A stretch of DNA of 64,000 bases, taken from positions 1 to 64,000 of the forward strand of contig JACFNC010000007.1 in the NCBI GenBank assembly GCA_019455065.1, written 5' to 3'. A program made the translations under genes and the position numbers. The notes under the pieces were generated by a model that was not told the origin of the DNA, searched no databases, and saw nothing but the letters and a program-made list of their open reading frames with translations. Below are positions 17,528-25,857 of this stretch, one piece after another (positions within the stretch are counted from its first letter, which is position 1; every line of letters begins with the position of its first letter). Origin of the DNA: Rhodospirillales bacterium. GTDB taxonomy: Bacteria > Pseudomonadota > Alphaproteobacteria > Rhodospirillales > Magnetospirillaceae.

Positions 17528-17602
17528 GGGCGATTAGCTCAGCGGTAGAGCATCTCGTTTACACCGAGAGGGTCGGCGGTTCGAGCCCGTCATCGCCCAC
17601 CA
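17528..17602 (+). tRNA. tRNA-Val (anticodon TAC)
   Basis: Full cloverleaf: acceptor GGGCGAT with ATCGCCC, D arm GCTC...GAGC, anticodon stem TCTCG/CGAGA around TTTACAC (anticodon TAC), and T arm GGCGG-TTCGAGC-CCGTC. CCA is encoded at 17600-17602. No integrase or repeated 3' end nearby suggests use as an attachment site. Confidence 0.97.
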
Positions 17603-17605
17603 GCG

Positions 17606-18031
17606 TCAATCGACCAGCGGCACCCGCGATTTCACGTTGATCTGTATCGTCCCGAGCGGGATGAAGTTCGCCACGCTCTCGAACTGATAGCTGTTGCAGC
17701 ACTGGATGGTGATGAAATCCACCCCGCTGACGGTGTCGATCGTCGGCGTGGGGATGTCCGCCTCCGCTATCGGCAGCATCGACAGTTTGCCCAAGGCGAA
17801 CGCCCGCACATCGGTCGGGGTGGCACTGGTGTTGGCCATCGCCCACCGGCCCGCCTCATCCATGGCGAACTGAATGGTATTGACGGTGAAGAAGTAGCGC
17901 GACACTTCGATCAGCCCGAAAAGCAAGGCGAGCAGAGCCGGAGCGATAAGGACGAACTCGACCGCCGCATGCCCGCGCGGGCAGGCCAGCAATCGTCGAA
18001 TCAGTCGGGTTGTGCTGCGCGATCTCATCAT
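17606..18031 (-). CDS. TadE-like pseudopilin
   Basis: 141 residues. The N-terminal pseudopilin signature is RGHAAVEFVLIAPALLALLFGLIEVSRYFF: a Gly, then A-V-E-F with Glu at position +5 of the processed chain, then one hydrophobic helix. TadE-type minor pilins of the Tad system are cut by the dedicated prepilin peptidase and form the pilus initiation complex. The remaining exported domain has a CC pair (ITIQCCNSY). ATG 18031 overlaps the stop of the preceding TadE-like gene, so they are coupled. A second full Tad locus lies 16 kb away; which pilus this protein serves is unknown. Confidence 0.85.
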   Translation of the reverse strand: MMRSRSTTRLIRRLLACPRGHAAVEFVLIAPALLALLFGLIEVSRYFFTVNTIQFAMDEAGRWAMANTSATPTDVRAFALGKLSMLPIAEADIPTPTIDTVSGVDFITIQCCNSYQFESVANFIPLGTIQINVKSRVPLVD

Positions 18032-18471
18032 TCCACGCGGATGGTGGTGCTCTGTGAGAGCGTGGTCGGCGACGGCAGCCATGGATAGCTCAGGATCGAG
18101 GTGACCGTCGTCGTCGCGGTGACGGTGACGTACTCGCCCGGGGCGAACCCGCTGGCACAGGTGGTGTCGCAGGCCGAGACCACGCCATCGCACTCGCAGA
18201 ACTTGTCACTGACCGTAATGTCTGCGGGATCGATGGTGAGGGTGGTGGCATTCACCGCCACCGTCCGGATGCTGGTCTTGTCGTCCGGGTCCTGCATGGC
18301 GAACTGCGCGCCGGCGCGGACCGCACTGGAAAGCCGAACATTGTCGATCATCACCAGTCCAAGATCGACCACGGCAATGAGCATGAGCACCAGAACCGGC
18401 GCGATCAAGGCGAACTCCACCGCCGCCGATCCGTCGTCCCTGCCTTTCATGATTCTCCACCACCGCGCCAT
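18028..18471 (-). CDS. TadE-like pseudopilin
   Basis: 147 residues with the pseudopilin helix GSAAVEFALIAPVLVLMLIAVVDLG near the N-terminus and a short exported domain with four Cys (KFCECDGVVSACDTTCASG), which could form disulfides in the periplasm. Either ATG 18471 (AGGAAG upstream) or ATG 18450 (GGAG upstream) can be the start. First gene of a two-gene unit, divergent from the TadG-like gene across a 226-bp region that holds two matching palindromes. Confidence 0.82.
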   Translation of the reverse strand: MARWWRIMKGRDDGSAAVEFALIAPVLVLMLIAVVDLGLVMIDNVRLSSAVRAGAQFAMQDPDDKTSIRTVAVNATTLTIDPADITVSDKFCECDGVVSACDTTCASGFAPGEYVTVTATTTVTSILSYPWLPSPTTLSQSTTIRVE

Positions 18472-18551
18472 CGGACTTCCTGTATTTTACCCCTTATTCG
18501 TGCACAACGCATGAGCCCAGAATATTGAACTCCACCGCGGGTCGCCGGAAA

Positions 18552-18604
18552 GTGACCGCAGTCACCCCCGATGTTTCAGACGTTCGGTCTGTGACAGGCG
18601 TCAC
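18552..18604. promoter_or_regulatory. Two GTGAC-N4-GTCAC palindromes between divergent tadE and tadG genes
   Basis: GTGACCGCAGTCAC (18552-18565) and GTGACAGGCGTCAC (18591-18604) are identical in both arms, with centres 39 bp apart, close to four helical turns. They sit in the region shared by the tadE-like pair (minus) and the TadG-like gene (plus), where a dimeric regulator could bind both. The regulator is unknown. Confidence 0.5.
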
Positions 18605-18697
18605 ACCCGATGGGATGATTTCAATACATAATGGATGATATCTTAAGTGGGAGTGACCTCTGCCCATTTGGGCGCGGGTTTCGCCATGGGGGGTGCC

Positions 18698-20008
18698 ATG
18701 GGCGCACGCAAAATTCTTTCTTGGAAGTTGCCGCTTTCCGGCGCGAGGCTGCGGCGCGACGAGCGCGGGGTGGTCGCCATCGTGGTGGCACTGTCGATGA
18801 CCGTGTTGATCGGCCTTGTCGGCTTGGGCATCGAGGTTGCGGGCTGGTATGTCGCGAAGCGAAAGTTGCAGGCGGCTGCCGACTCGGCCGCCATTGCGGC
18901 AGCATCCGAAAACGCCAAGGGGAATTCGGCGGCGGTGACCGGCGCAGCCTATATCGAGGCCCAGCGTCAGGGGTATCAGGGGGCGACCTGCTCGTACATG
19001 GCGCAGACCTCGGACTGCACCGTCTATTCGCCGCCGACCAGCGGCGGGTACACTGGCGACGACACCGCTTTCGAAGTGGTGCTGACGGAATCGCTGAGCT
19101 TGGCCTTCACCAGCGTCTTCACCGACCAGCCGCCGGTCATCGGAGCGCGCGCTGTCGCCCATGCCGAGACGACCGAAACTCCGGGAACGGCCTGCGTTCT
19201 GGGGCTGGATACGGATGACAACAACAGCGTGTTCCTCGACAACAACGCCGGTATCCGTTGCGGCGTCGCCAGCAATTCGGACAGCGCCTCGTCGCTGCGC
19301 CTCGACAACAACGCTTTTGTCGAAAACGGCTACACGGTCGTGGGCGCCATCTCGCTGGGGAACAACGCCACGGTTGACGGCTCGCCGCAAAAGGCCGGTG
19401 CCGACCCGGTGGCCGATCCCTATGCCGATGTCGCTATGCCGGCATTGCCGTCTTGCACCGACCAGGACGGCGCGGGCAAGAACAACGTCACCCGCAACTT
19501 CACGGCACCGGGCGGCTATGTGCGCTTCTGCGATGGCTGGAGTTTCGAGAACAACGCCGTCCTCAACCTTGCCGCCGGCGTTTATATCATCGAAAGCCAA
19601 CTGCACTTGAAGAACAACGTGACGGTGAACGCCACCGGCGGGGTCACCATCATCGTCAAGGGCGACTATGCAATAGACCTGAAAAACAACGCCGTCCTGA
19701 ATATCACCGCGCCCACGTCGGGGGACTATGCCGGCGTGGCGATCATGGGCGATCGCGACGGGACCTCGAGCGTGACCCAGTTGTTCGACAACAACGCCGT
19801 CCTGCACGTGACCGGGGCAGTCTATTTTCCAAACCAGATCGTCATGCTCGAGAACAACGCGACGACTGGTTACTGCACGCAGCTGATCGGCCGTAACGTG
19901 CGGCTTTCGAACAATGCGGTGGTCGACAACGACGAACCCTGCGACGGCACGGGGGTCCGGCCGATCACGGTGGGGACCGAAGAAATCCGGATCAGACTGG
20001 TCGAATAA
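18698..20008 (+). CDS. TadG-like protein with NNA-repeat domain
   Basis: 436 residues. The N-terminus is the TadG/DUF2134 pseudopilin-like segment (RRDERGVVAIVVALSMTVLIGLVGLGIEVAGWYV with KRKLQAAADSAAIAAA after it). From about residue 175 to 425 a motif of the type [LFE]-x-NNA-[VTF] recurs some ten times (LDNNAGIRC, LDNNAFVEN, LGNNATVDG, FENNAVLNL, LKNNAVLNI, FDNNAVLHV, LENNATTGY, LSNNAVVDN), spaced like the turns of a right-handed beta-helix. ATG 18698 follows GGGGGG; the frame is open further upstream from a GTG at 18647. A terminator follows. The function of the repeat domain is not known. Confidence 0.78.
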   Translation: MGARKILSWKLPLSGARLRRDERGVVAIVVALSMTVLIGLVGLGIEVAGWYVAKRKLQAAADSAAIAAASENAKGNSAAVTGAAYIEAQRQGYQGATCSYMAQTSDCTVYSPPTSGGYTGDDTAFEVVLTESLSLAFTSVFTDQPPVIGARAVAHAETTETPGTACVLGLDTDDNNSVFLDNNAGIRCGVASNSDSASSLRLDNNAFVENGYTVVGAISLGNNATVDGSPQKAGADPVADPYADVAMPALPSCTDQDGAGKNNVTRNFTAPGGYVRFCDGWSFENNAVLNLAAGVYIIESQLHLKNNVTVNATGGVTIIVKGDYAIDLKNNAVLNITAPTSGDYAGVAIMGDRDGTSSVTQLFDNNAVLHVTGAVYFPNQIVMLENNATTGYCTQLIGRNVRLSNNAVVDNDEPCDGTGVRPITVGTEEIRIRLVE

Positions 20009-20042
20009 CCAATCCCTCCTCCCTCTCTTCATTCGACTGGAA

Positions 20043-20074
20043 CGGCCGTCGCTTCGTGCGGCGGCCGCATTTTT
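20043..20074 (+). terminator. Rho-independent terminator after the TadG-like gene
   Basis: CGGCCGTCGC pairs with GCGGCGGCCG (one wobble) around TTCGT and is followed by CATTTTTG. Confidence 0.85.
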
Positions 20075-20116
20075 GTTGGATCACCCGAAGTCGCGCGGGC
20101 GGCGACCCGCCTCGGA

Positions 20117-20138
20117 TATTGCGACCTGCCGCAATATT
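20117..20138. promoter_or_regulatory. Inverted repeat upstream of the CoA-ligase gene
   Basis: ATATTGCG-N6-CGCAATAT, a perfect 8-bp inverted repeat, lies 62 bp before the ligase start and looks like a dimeric operator. Its right half, TGCCGCAATATT, recurs exactly at 22201-22212 before the GGDEF-EAL-like gene. Confidence 0.4.
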
Positions 20139-20200
20139 GTTTAGTAATCCAACAAAATCCCGGGACGCGCCTCGCAACCGCTTGAAGAGAGGGCTATTCG

Positions 20201-21760
20201 ATGGGTGAGGGCATGAACGCGGCGACCGCCTTGCTGGCGCCGTCGCTGACGGCCGGGCGCGGCGGCGATCCGGCGATCCTCTTCGGCAAACGCACGATCA
20301 CCTACGCGGAACTCGACCGGGAATCCAGCCGCTTCGGCAATGCCTTTCTGGCCGCCGGCCTGGAGCGGGGCGACCGGGTGTTGCTGATGGTCGGCGACAG
20401 GCCGGATTTCCTGTTTGCCTATCTGGGAGCGATGAAAGCCGGCGGCGTGGCGGTCGGCCTCAACGTGCGGCTGGCGGCCGACGATCTTGCGTTCGTCATC
20501 GACGACAGCGGGGCGCGCCTGCTGGTCATCGACGAGATGTTCCTGCCTCTGTACGAACAGGCGGCGGCCCGGACCGTGAACAAACCGCTGGTCGCGGTCG
20601 CCGATCGCCATTGCGCCGGATATCGCGGTCTTCAGGAGTTGCTGGTTGGACAACCGGACAACCTCGTCGCCGCCACGATGGACCCAGACGACATGGCCTT
20701 CTGGCTCTACACGTCGGGTACCACCGGCCGGCCCAAGGGTGCGGTTCATCGCCACCGTATGGTACTGGCCGCCGACCGGTTCCTTGGTGGCGTACTTGGT
20801 GTCGGACCCGGCGACCGGCTGTTCTGCTCGTCCAAGCTGTTCTTCGCATTCGCGCTCGGTCATTGCCTGATCGGCGCCCTTCGGCTGGGAGCGACGGTCA
20901 TCCTCTACGAGGGATGGCCCTCGCCCGAGGCGATCGCCGAGGTGGTGGAGACCCATCGCCCCACGCTGCTGTTCAGCGTTCCAACCTTCTATCGCAACCT
21001 GCTGCGCGACGGCATCGCCGAAAGCCAGGCCTTTCGCGGGGTGCGCCATTTTGTTTCGGCCGGGGAGAAGCTTCCGGAAAGCATCTTCGAACGTTGGCTG
21101 ATGGCCACCGACAAACCGATCATCGAGGGTATCGGCGCCACCGAGACGGTTTTCCTCTTCCTTGCCAACCGTCCGCACGACTATAGGCCGGGATCCTGCG
21201 GGCGCCCCACGCCGGGCACCGAAGTACAGCTTCGCGACGAGGAGGGGCGGGCCGTCAACGAGACCGGCGTTCCGGGCCTGCTGTGGGTGCGCATTGACAG
21301 CCTGGCTGCCCGCTACTGGCAACAGCCGGAACGCACGGAAGCCGCGTTCCATGACGGCTGGTATTGCACGGGGGACATATTCGTTCTCGACGAGGATGGG
21401 GTCTATCATCACCAAGGACGCGGCGACGACATGCTCAAGGTCTCGGGCCAGTGGGTGAGCCCCGCCGAGATCGAGGAGCAGGTGCTCCGCCATCCCGGCA
21501 TCAGCGACGCCGCGGTGGTCGGCGTACCCAATGCCGACGGGCTGGTGCGGCTGACGCTGTTCGCGGTTCCCAACGACCCGCACGCCGATACCGAGGCTTT
21601 GACGGAGGACGTGCGCCAGTCTCTGATGGGCGCGTTGTCGATCTACAAATGCCCGCGCCGGATCGTCCTCATCGACCAGATGCCGCGCACGGCGACCGGG
21701 AAGATTCAGCGCTTCCTGCTGCGCCAGATGGTCGCCGACCAGATCGGGCATGTCGGCTGA
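20201..21760 (+). CDS. Aryl/acyl-CoA ligase of the benzoate-CoA ligase group
   Basis: AMP-forming ligase activating an aromatic or other carboxylic acid with ATP and CoA. Motifs in order: YTSGTTGRPKG (P-loop), LFCSSKLFFAFALGH, which is typical of benzoate-CoA ligase relatives, IEGIGATET, WYCTGDIF, the hinge GRGDDMLKVSGQWVSP, and the catalytic Lys in PRTATGKIQR. Length 519 is normal for the group. AGAGGG precedes ATG 20201; ATG 20213 is also possible. It stands alone between a terminator and a convergent response regulator. The substrate cannot be read from sequence; no ring-reduction or box genes are in view. Confidence 0.88.
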   Translation: MGEGMNAATALLAPSLTAGRGGDPAILFGKRTITYAELDRESSRFGNAFLAAGLERGDRVLLMVGDRPDFLFAYLGAMKAGGVAVGLNVRLAADDLAFVIDDSGARLLVIDEMFLPLYEQAAARTVNKPLVAVADRHCAGYRGLQELLVGQPDNLVAATMDPDDMAFWLYTSGTTGRPKGAVHRHRMVLAADRFLGGVLGVGPGDRLFCSSKLFFAFALGHCLIGALRLGATVILYEGWPSPEAIAEVVETHRPTLLFSVPTFYRNLLRDGIAESQAFRGVRHFVSAGEKLPESIFERWLMATDKPIIEGIGATETVFLFLANRPHDYRPGSCGRPTPGTEVQLRDEEGRAVNETGVPGLLWVRIDSLAARYWQQPERTEAAFHDGWYCTGDIFVLDEDGVYHHQGRGDDMLKVSGQWVSPAEIEEQVLRHPGISDAAVVGVPNADGLVRLTLFAVPNDPHADTEALTEDVRQSLMGALSIYKCPRRIVLIDQMPRTATGKIQRFLLRQMVADQIGHVG

Positions 21761-21768
21761 GGGGACGA

Positions 21769-22137
21769 TCAGGCGGCCAGTGCCTCGGCAACGGCCTTGG
21801 TCAGGTCCGCGTTGGTGAACGGCTTCGGCAGAATCGCGTTCGCACCGACGCTGCGCGCGTAACGCAGAAAATCCATGTTGCGCGTGCGCCCCCCACCCGA
21901 GATGGCGAGGATTCGCGCTTCCGGCCACCGATGCCGAATATCGATGATCGTCTCGATGCCGTCCTTGTCGGGCATGATCATGTCGACGATGACCAGGTCG
22001 AAAGAACGCCGGTCCATCAGCGCCAACCCTTCGACGCCCGTGGCCGTGGCCGTGACATTATGCTTTGCCCGCGCAAGCATTTGTTGTAACGTCGCCCTAA
22101 TGATCTCTTCGTCTTCTATAATGAGAATTTCCGGCAC
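21769..22137 (-). CDS. Single-domain response regulator
   Basis: 122-residue receiver domain with no output domain, CheY-like in layout: acidic pair Glu8-Asp9, phosphoacceptor Asp52 (LVIVDMIMPDKDG), Ser80 (AISGGG) and Lys105 (ILPKPF). The GTG at 22137 is chosen because AAGGA lies six bases upstream and the domain begins directly (VPEILIIEDEE); the open frame runs far upstream but is meaningless there. It is divergent from the GGDEF-EAL-like gene with under 100 bp between them. A signalling link between the two is inference. Confidence 0.88.
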   Translation of the reverse strand: MPEILIIEDEEIIRATLQQMLARAKHNVTATATGVEGLALMDRRSFDLVIVDMIMPDKDGIETIIDIRHRWPEARILAISGGGRTRNMDFLRYARSVGANAILPKPFTNADLTKAVAEALAA

Positions 22138-22230
22138 GGTTGTTCCTTGAATTTTATCTAGAAGTTGATGTTTGTAAGAAAATAATTTGTTTTGTCCCGT
22201 TGCCGCAATATTTAAAGAGAAATAACCGTC

Positions 22231-23775
22231 ATGGCGAAGAGCGGAGGGATCGCCCGGTTTTTGAAGCTGTTCGCCGGCATCGCCGCAGGCGAGAAGGTTG
22301 GGGAAACCGCGCCCAACCGAACCCCGGTCTCCTTCCAGCAACTCGAATTCGAAGACAAGCTGCGCCAACTCGTCCGGCGAAACGATTCGCTCATGACGGC
22401 CAACGTGCACGTGCTTGGTCTCAATCGCATCAAGCAACATTTCCAGGCGCGCTGGTCGCTCGTCGCCGATAGCGTCCATGCGATCGTGAGCAAGATCATC
22501 GAGAAGCATTTGGGCGATGAGGGCACCTATTATTGCTATCAAACCCTCACCTACATCATCGTCTTCGGGGGGAGCAGCAAGGAGGCGGGAAGGGTTCGCG
22601 TCGCCTTGATGGCCGAAGAGATTTCGCGTCGGCTGTTCGGTCAGCCCAATGATGGCTCGTTGATCGAGACCAAAGTGGCGGTCATCCACAAAGGAGCGAA
22701 TATCGACTACGAGAACCTCGATGCGGCCGGTGTCGTCGCCCAGACCGTGGAACGCGAGATGGCCGGGCACGTGACCGAGGTGCGGGTGCCAGGAGATCAC
22801 GCCGCGGAGGAGGGGAAGGCTGGCGGAGGCCTGACGGCCTCACCCTTGGCCGCGCGGGGCGCAGAGGCATCGCCGCCGCCCGACGGGCCGCACTGGGAAG
22901 AGATCCACTCTCGCGGCGCAGTCGGCCACGAGGATTTGGCGGCCGATGCGGAGTATTCAGCGCTGTCAGAGGAATCCGTTTCGGCAACGCACGAGCCGCC
23001 CCCCAACGATTGGGCGACGACCAGCCCATATGCGACGGGAACGGTCGAATTCGTGTTCCAGCCGATGTGGCTGGTGCGCCAGCACATGGTTTCCTCGCAC
23101 CTCGCCGTGCCCGTTCGGGTCACCGCCACCGGCGGACTGCTGTTCGGACCCGACGCCATTCCCACGGGCGAGACCTCCTCGCTCAACACCGATCTCGATA
23201 TCGACAGTCTGCGCCATGTTCTGCAAGCGCTGGCAAAGGCGGGCGATCGCACGCAACTCATATCTTCGGTTCATTTCGTAACGCTGACCGAACACCGCAT
23301 TCGTTTCCTGGCCTTGACCCGGCAGATTCCGGCGAAACTGAAGGAGAGAATCGTTTTCGAACTTGTCGGTCTGCCCAAGCATATTCCGCAGACGCGGCTG
23401 TACGAGGTGGTCCCTCTCTTGCGCTCGACCAGTCCGACCGTGCTGCTCAGGCTATCGCCGGAGACCGCCGATTTCACGCAGTTCGCGGCCATGGGTTTTG
23501 CGGCCGTCGGTCTCGCCGGTCATTCATTGAGCGGCGCCGAGGGCGCCGTCATCAAGGCGATGGGGCGGTTCAACGAGGCCGCGCACAGGCAAGGGCTCCA
23601 GACCTATGTTCACGGGCTCAAATCTCGCAGTCTGGTAAGCGCGGCCGTCGCGGCCGGATTCAGCCTGATCGGGGGCGACCCGTTGGTCTCCGCAGGGGAA
23701 CATAGCGAGCGCAGTTTCCCGTTCGACATCAAAGATTTGTATAACCCGCTCATAGACCAGGGCGGGCATTCCTGA
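22231..23775 (+). CDS. Degenerate GGDEF-EAL-like protein
   Basis: 514 residues. Residues about 55-140 follow the GGDEF fold pattern (VHVLGLNRIKQHF, then VADSVHAIVSKII), but the active-site loop is YQTLTYIIVFGG near residue 103 and has no GG[DE]EF. After an acidic variable linker, residues about 270-500 follow the EAL fold (VEFVFQPMWLV, FELVGLPKHI, LQTYVHGLKS), but the E-A-L triad, the DDFG stretch and the Glu of the AEGVE motif are all absent (HGLK in its place). So it should neither make nor break cyclic di-GMP. It could be a receptor or scaffold. Fold assignment is by pattern only. Confidence 0.65.
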   Translation: MAKSGGIARFLKLFAGIAAGEKVGETAPNRTPVSFQQLEFEDKLRQLVRRNDSLMTANVHVLGLNRIKQHFQARWSLVADSVHAIVSKIIEKHLGDEGTYYCYQTLTYIIVFGGSSKEAGRVRVALMAEEISRRLFGQPNDGSLIETKVAVIHKGANIDYENLDAAGVVAQTVEREMAGHVTEVRVPGDHAAEEGKAGGGLTASPLAARGAEASPPPDGPHWEEIHSRGAVGHEDLAADAEYSALSEESVSATHEPPPNDWATTSPYATGTVEFVFQPMWLVRQHMVSSHLAVPVRVTATGGLLFGPDAIPTGETSSLNTDLDIDSLRHVLQALAKAGDRTQLISSVHFVTLTEHRIRFLALTRQIPAKLKERIVFELVGLPKHIPQTRLYEVVPLLRSTSPTVLLRLSPETADFTQFAAMGFAAVGLAGHSLSGAEGAVIKAMGRFNEAAHRQGLQTYVHGLKSRSLVSAAVAAGFSLIGGDPLVSAGEHSERSFPFDIKDLYNPLIDQGGHS

Positions 23776-23811
23776 TCGCGCCCGCACTTCTCTTCAAGCC
23801 GTAACGCCGCC

Positions 23812-23827
23812 TGCGGCAAATGCCGCA
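23812..23827. repeat. Short palindrome before tonB
   Basis: TGCGGCA-AA-TGCCGCA lies in the 180-bp gap between the GGDEF-EAL-like gene and tonB, 128 bp before the tonB start. It could be an operator or part of a weak terminator. It shares TGCCGCAA with sites at 20127 and 22201. Confidence 0.3.
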
Positions 23828-23955
23828 ACCAACCATGTGATATCGCATAATTCCGCCCGAGCTGCCTGACGGCCCCCCGCCGCGGGCCTGCGGATTGCAG
23901 GCGGCACGGCGATTGCGTAGGCGCGCGGGGGTGAGCTTGGATCGGCGCGTCGCGG

Positions 23956-24699
23956 GTGTACACGAACAATTCGAAATCCATCGCCGGCTGGACCGTAGCG
24001 GCGGTCCTGCTGCACGGCGCGGTGGCGGCCGCAATCTGGCGGCTGCCTTCCGTGCTCGTGAGTTCGGGGCGTGCGCTTCCGGTGTTCGAGATGGTCGACA
24101 TCCCCGCGCCACGCAGTGCGCCGCCCCAGGACGATCCGCCACTTGCGCAGCCCGATCCCGCACCCCCGGCGCCGCGACCGCCCGAGCCGCCCGTCGCTGT
24201 GGCCCGGCCCGCAGCGCCGGCTCCGGAAGCGATTTCGGCGCCCCCGCCGCCGAAGCCGCCCGCACCGGAACGGCCCCCCGAGAGGTCGGCTCGGGCGCCG
24301 GCGCCGCCATCGCCGGAGGTTCGGAAGCCGGTGGAACCGGTCGCGGCGCCGCGCATGGCCGGGAGCGCGGCCGTCGCCCCGCCGTCCGTTCGGGCGGAGC
24401 CCATGGAACCGGTTTTCGTTCCCGCCGATGCGTCGGCGGCCTATCTGCGCAACCCCCCGCCGGTCTATCCGCTGGCGGCCCGCCGGCGTGGCCTGCAGGG
24501 GGTGGTGGTGCTGACCGTGGAGGTGGATGCCGAGGGGCGTCCCGGCCTGGTGACGGTGCGAAAGAGCGCGGGGCATGCGCTGCTCGATGGCAGCGCGGTG
24601 GCGGCCGTCCGCGGATGGCGCTTCGTTCCGGCCACCAGCGGCGGCCGGCCGGTGGCCTCGACCGTCGAGGTCCCGGTTCGATTCAAGTTGGGTGAGTGA
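23956..24699 (+). CDS. tonB: TonB-family energy-transducing protein
   Basis: 247 residues: one N-terminal membrane helix (GWTVAAVLLHGAVAAAIW), a long Pro/Ala/Glu linker that spans the periplasm (about residues 50-155), and a C-terminal TonB domain (YPLAARRRGLQGVVVLTVEVDAEGR, then SAVAAVRGWRFVPA). It couples the inner-membrane ExbB-ExbD motor to outer-membrane receptors. The start is a GTG with only a weak ribosome site. exbB and exbD follow with 13 and 0 bp gaps, so the three form one operon. No TonB-dependent receptor is in the window. Confidence 0.92.
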   Translation: MYTNNSKSIAGWTVAAVLLHGAVAAAIWRLPSVLVSSGRALPVFEMVDIPAPRSAPPQDDPPLAQPDPAPPAPRPPEPPVAVARPAAPAPEAISAPPPPKPPAPERPPERSARAPAPPSPEVRKPVEPVAAPRMAGSAAVAPPSVRAEPMEPVFVPADASAAYLRNPPPVYPLAARRRGLQGVVVLTVEVDAEGRPGLVTVRKSAGHALLDGSAVAAVRGWRFVPATSGGRPVASTVEVPVRFKLGE

Positions 24700-24712
24700 G
24701 GAGGCACGCAGG

Positions 24713-25351
24713 GTGAGTTCGGTATGGTTCTCTTGGTGGACGGACGCCGATTGGGTGGTCCGCGGTGTTTTCGTCCTGCTGCTGGCCATGTCCGTGGCGA
24801 GTTGGGCGACGATCCTTCATAAGGCGTTCCAACTCGGCCGATACCGCGAGGTCGAGAGCCGATTGGCAAAAGCACTCGACGACGGGCAGGCCGATGGCCG
24901 GCTCAAAACGCACACCGGCCCGTCGCGCGACGCCATCGGACTTCTCGCTCAAGGGCTGCGCGGCGAGGTGCTGGACAGCAGGCTCGCCCACCATCTGCGT
25001 GAACAGCGCGTAAATCTCGAATCGGGCTTCGTGGTCTTGGCCTCGATCGCGAACACGGCCCCTTTTGTCGGCCTGCTGGGCACGGTTTGGGGCATCATGC
25101 ATGCGCTCCAGGGGCTTGGGGAGTCGTCGTCGCTCACCCTGGCGATGGTCGGAGGGCCGGTGGCCGAAGCGCTGGTGGCGACCGCCGCCGGCCTGTTCGC
25201 CGCCATTCCGGCCGTCATTGGCTACAACCTCCTGCTCCGGCGTCTGGCCAGGCTCATGGTGATGCTCGAGGGCAACGCGCAGCGTTTGGCCGCGCTTCCG
25301 ACCGCGTCGCCCGCGGCGCTGGTTGCCCTGCATTCCGGCGAGGCGGCCTGA
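24713..25351 (+). CDS. exbB: ExbB/TolQ-family motor protein
   Basis: 212 residues with three membrane helices: one at residues 13-33, and two flanking the conserved LASIANTAPFVGLLGTVWGIMHAL and PVAEALVATAAGLFAAIPAVIGYN segments that line the proton path. Part of the TonB energising complex. The GTG at 24713 follows GAGGAGG; earlier codons belong to the overlapping tonB region. It abuts exbD without a gap. Confidence 0.93.
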   Translation: MSSVWFSWWTDADWVVRGVFVLLLAMSVASWATILHKAFQLGRYREVESRLAKALDDGQADGRLKTHTGPSRDAIGLLAQGLRGEVLDSRLAHHLREQRVNLESGFVVLASIANTAPFVGLLGTVWGIMHALQGLGESSSLTLAMVGGPVAEALVATAAGLFAAIPAVIGYNLLLRRLARLMVMLEGNAQRLAALPTASPAALVALHSGEAA

Positions 25352-25795
25352 ATGGCGGGCGGCCCGGGATACGGCGCCGACGACCGCCCATTGTCGGAGA
25401 TCAACGTTACGCCGCTGGTGGACGTGATGCTTGTCCTCCTCGTCATCTTCATCGTGACGGCGCCGCTGCTGGCCCAGGCTTTGCGGGTGGACCTGCCGCG
25501 CGCGAACGGGGTGGCGGGCAGCGAAACCAAGGTCGTGACAGTCACGCTGCTACCCGACCATACCTTGCTGCTCGACGATCATGAGGTGCCGATGCGAGCG
25601 CTCGCCGATCTGGTTCGGCAACGTCTCACGGCCGACCCGGACCTTGTCGCCCGCGTAGCCGCCGACGGGGGGATCGCCTATCAGGAAGTGGCCGAGGTCA
25701 TCGGTCTGCTGCGCGAGGGCGGCGTCCATCGGCTAGCCTTCGCCACCCAGCAGCCTGCGACCGAGGGACACCCGATGTCGCGTGTGGGCCGATGA
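25352..25795 (+). CDS. exbD: ExbD/TolR-family motor protein
   Basis: 147 residues. The cytoplasmic start SEINVTPLVDVMLVLLVIFIV contains the essential membrane Asp in PLVDVML, and a periplasmic domain follows. It pairs with ExbB to power TonB. ATG directly follows the exbB TGA. The C-terminus overlaps the first codons that could precede the SafE-like gene. Confidence 0.93.
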   Translation: MAGGPGYGADDRPLSEINVTPLVDVMLVLLVIFIVTAPLLAQALRVDLPRANGVAGSETKVVTVTLLPDHTLLLDDHEVPMRALADLVRQRLTADPDLVARVAADGGIAYQEVAEVIGLLREGGVHRLAFATQQPATEGHPMSRVGR

Positions 25796-25857
25796 TTGAT
25801 ACTTTGGTTGACTCCTTTGGCTCTTCGCATACCATCCGCCTGGTTGAGGGAGGGGGG

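Noticed and set aside
17528-17602. tRNA-Val as an integration site
   Set aside because: No integrase, no repeated tRNA 3' end and no change in composition downstream.
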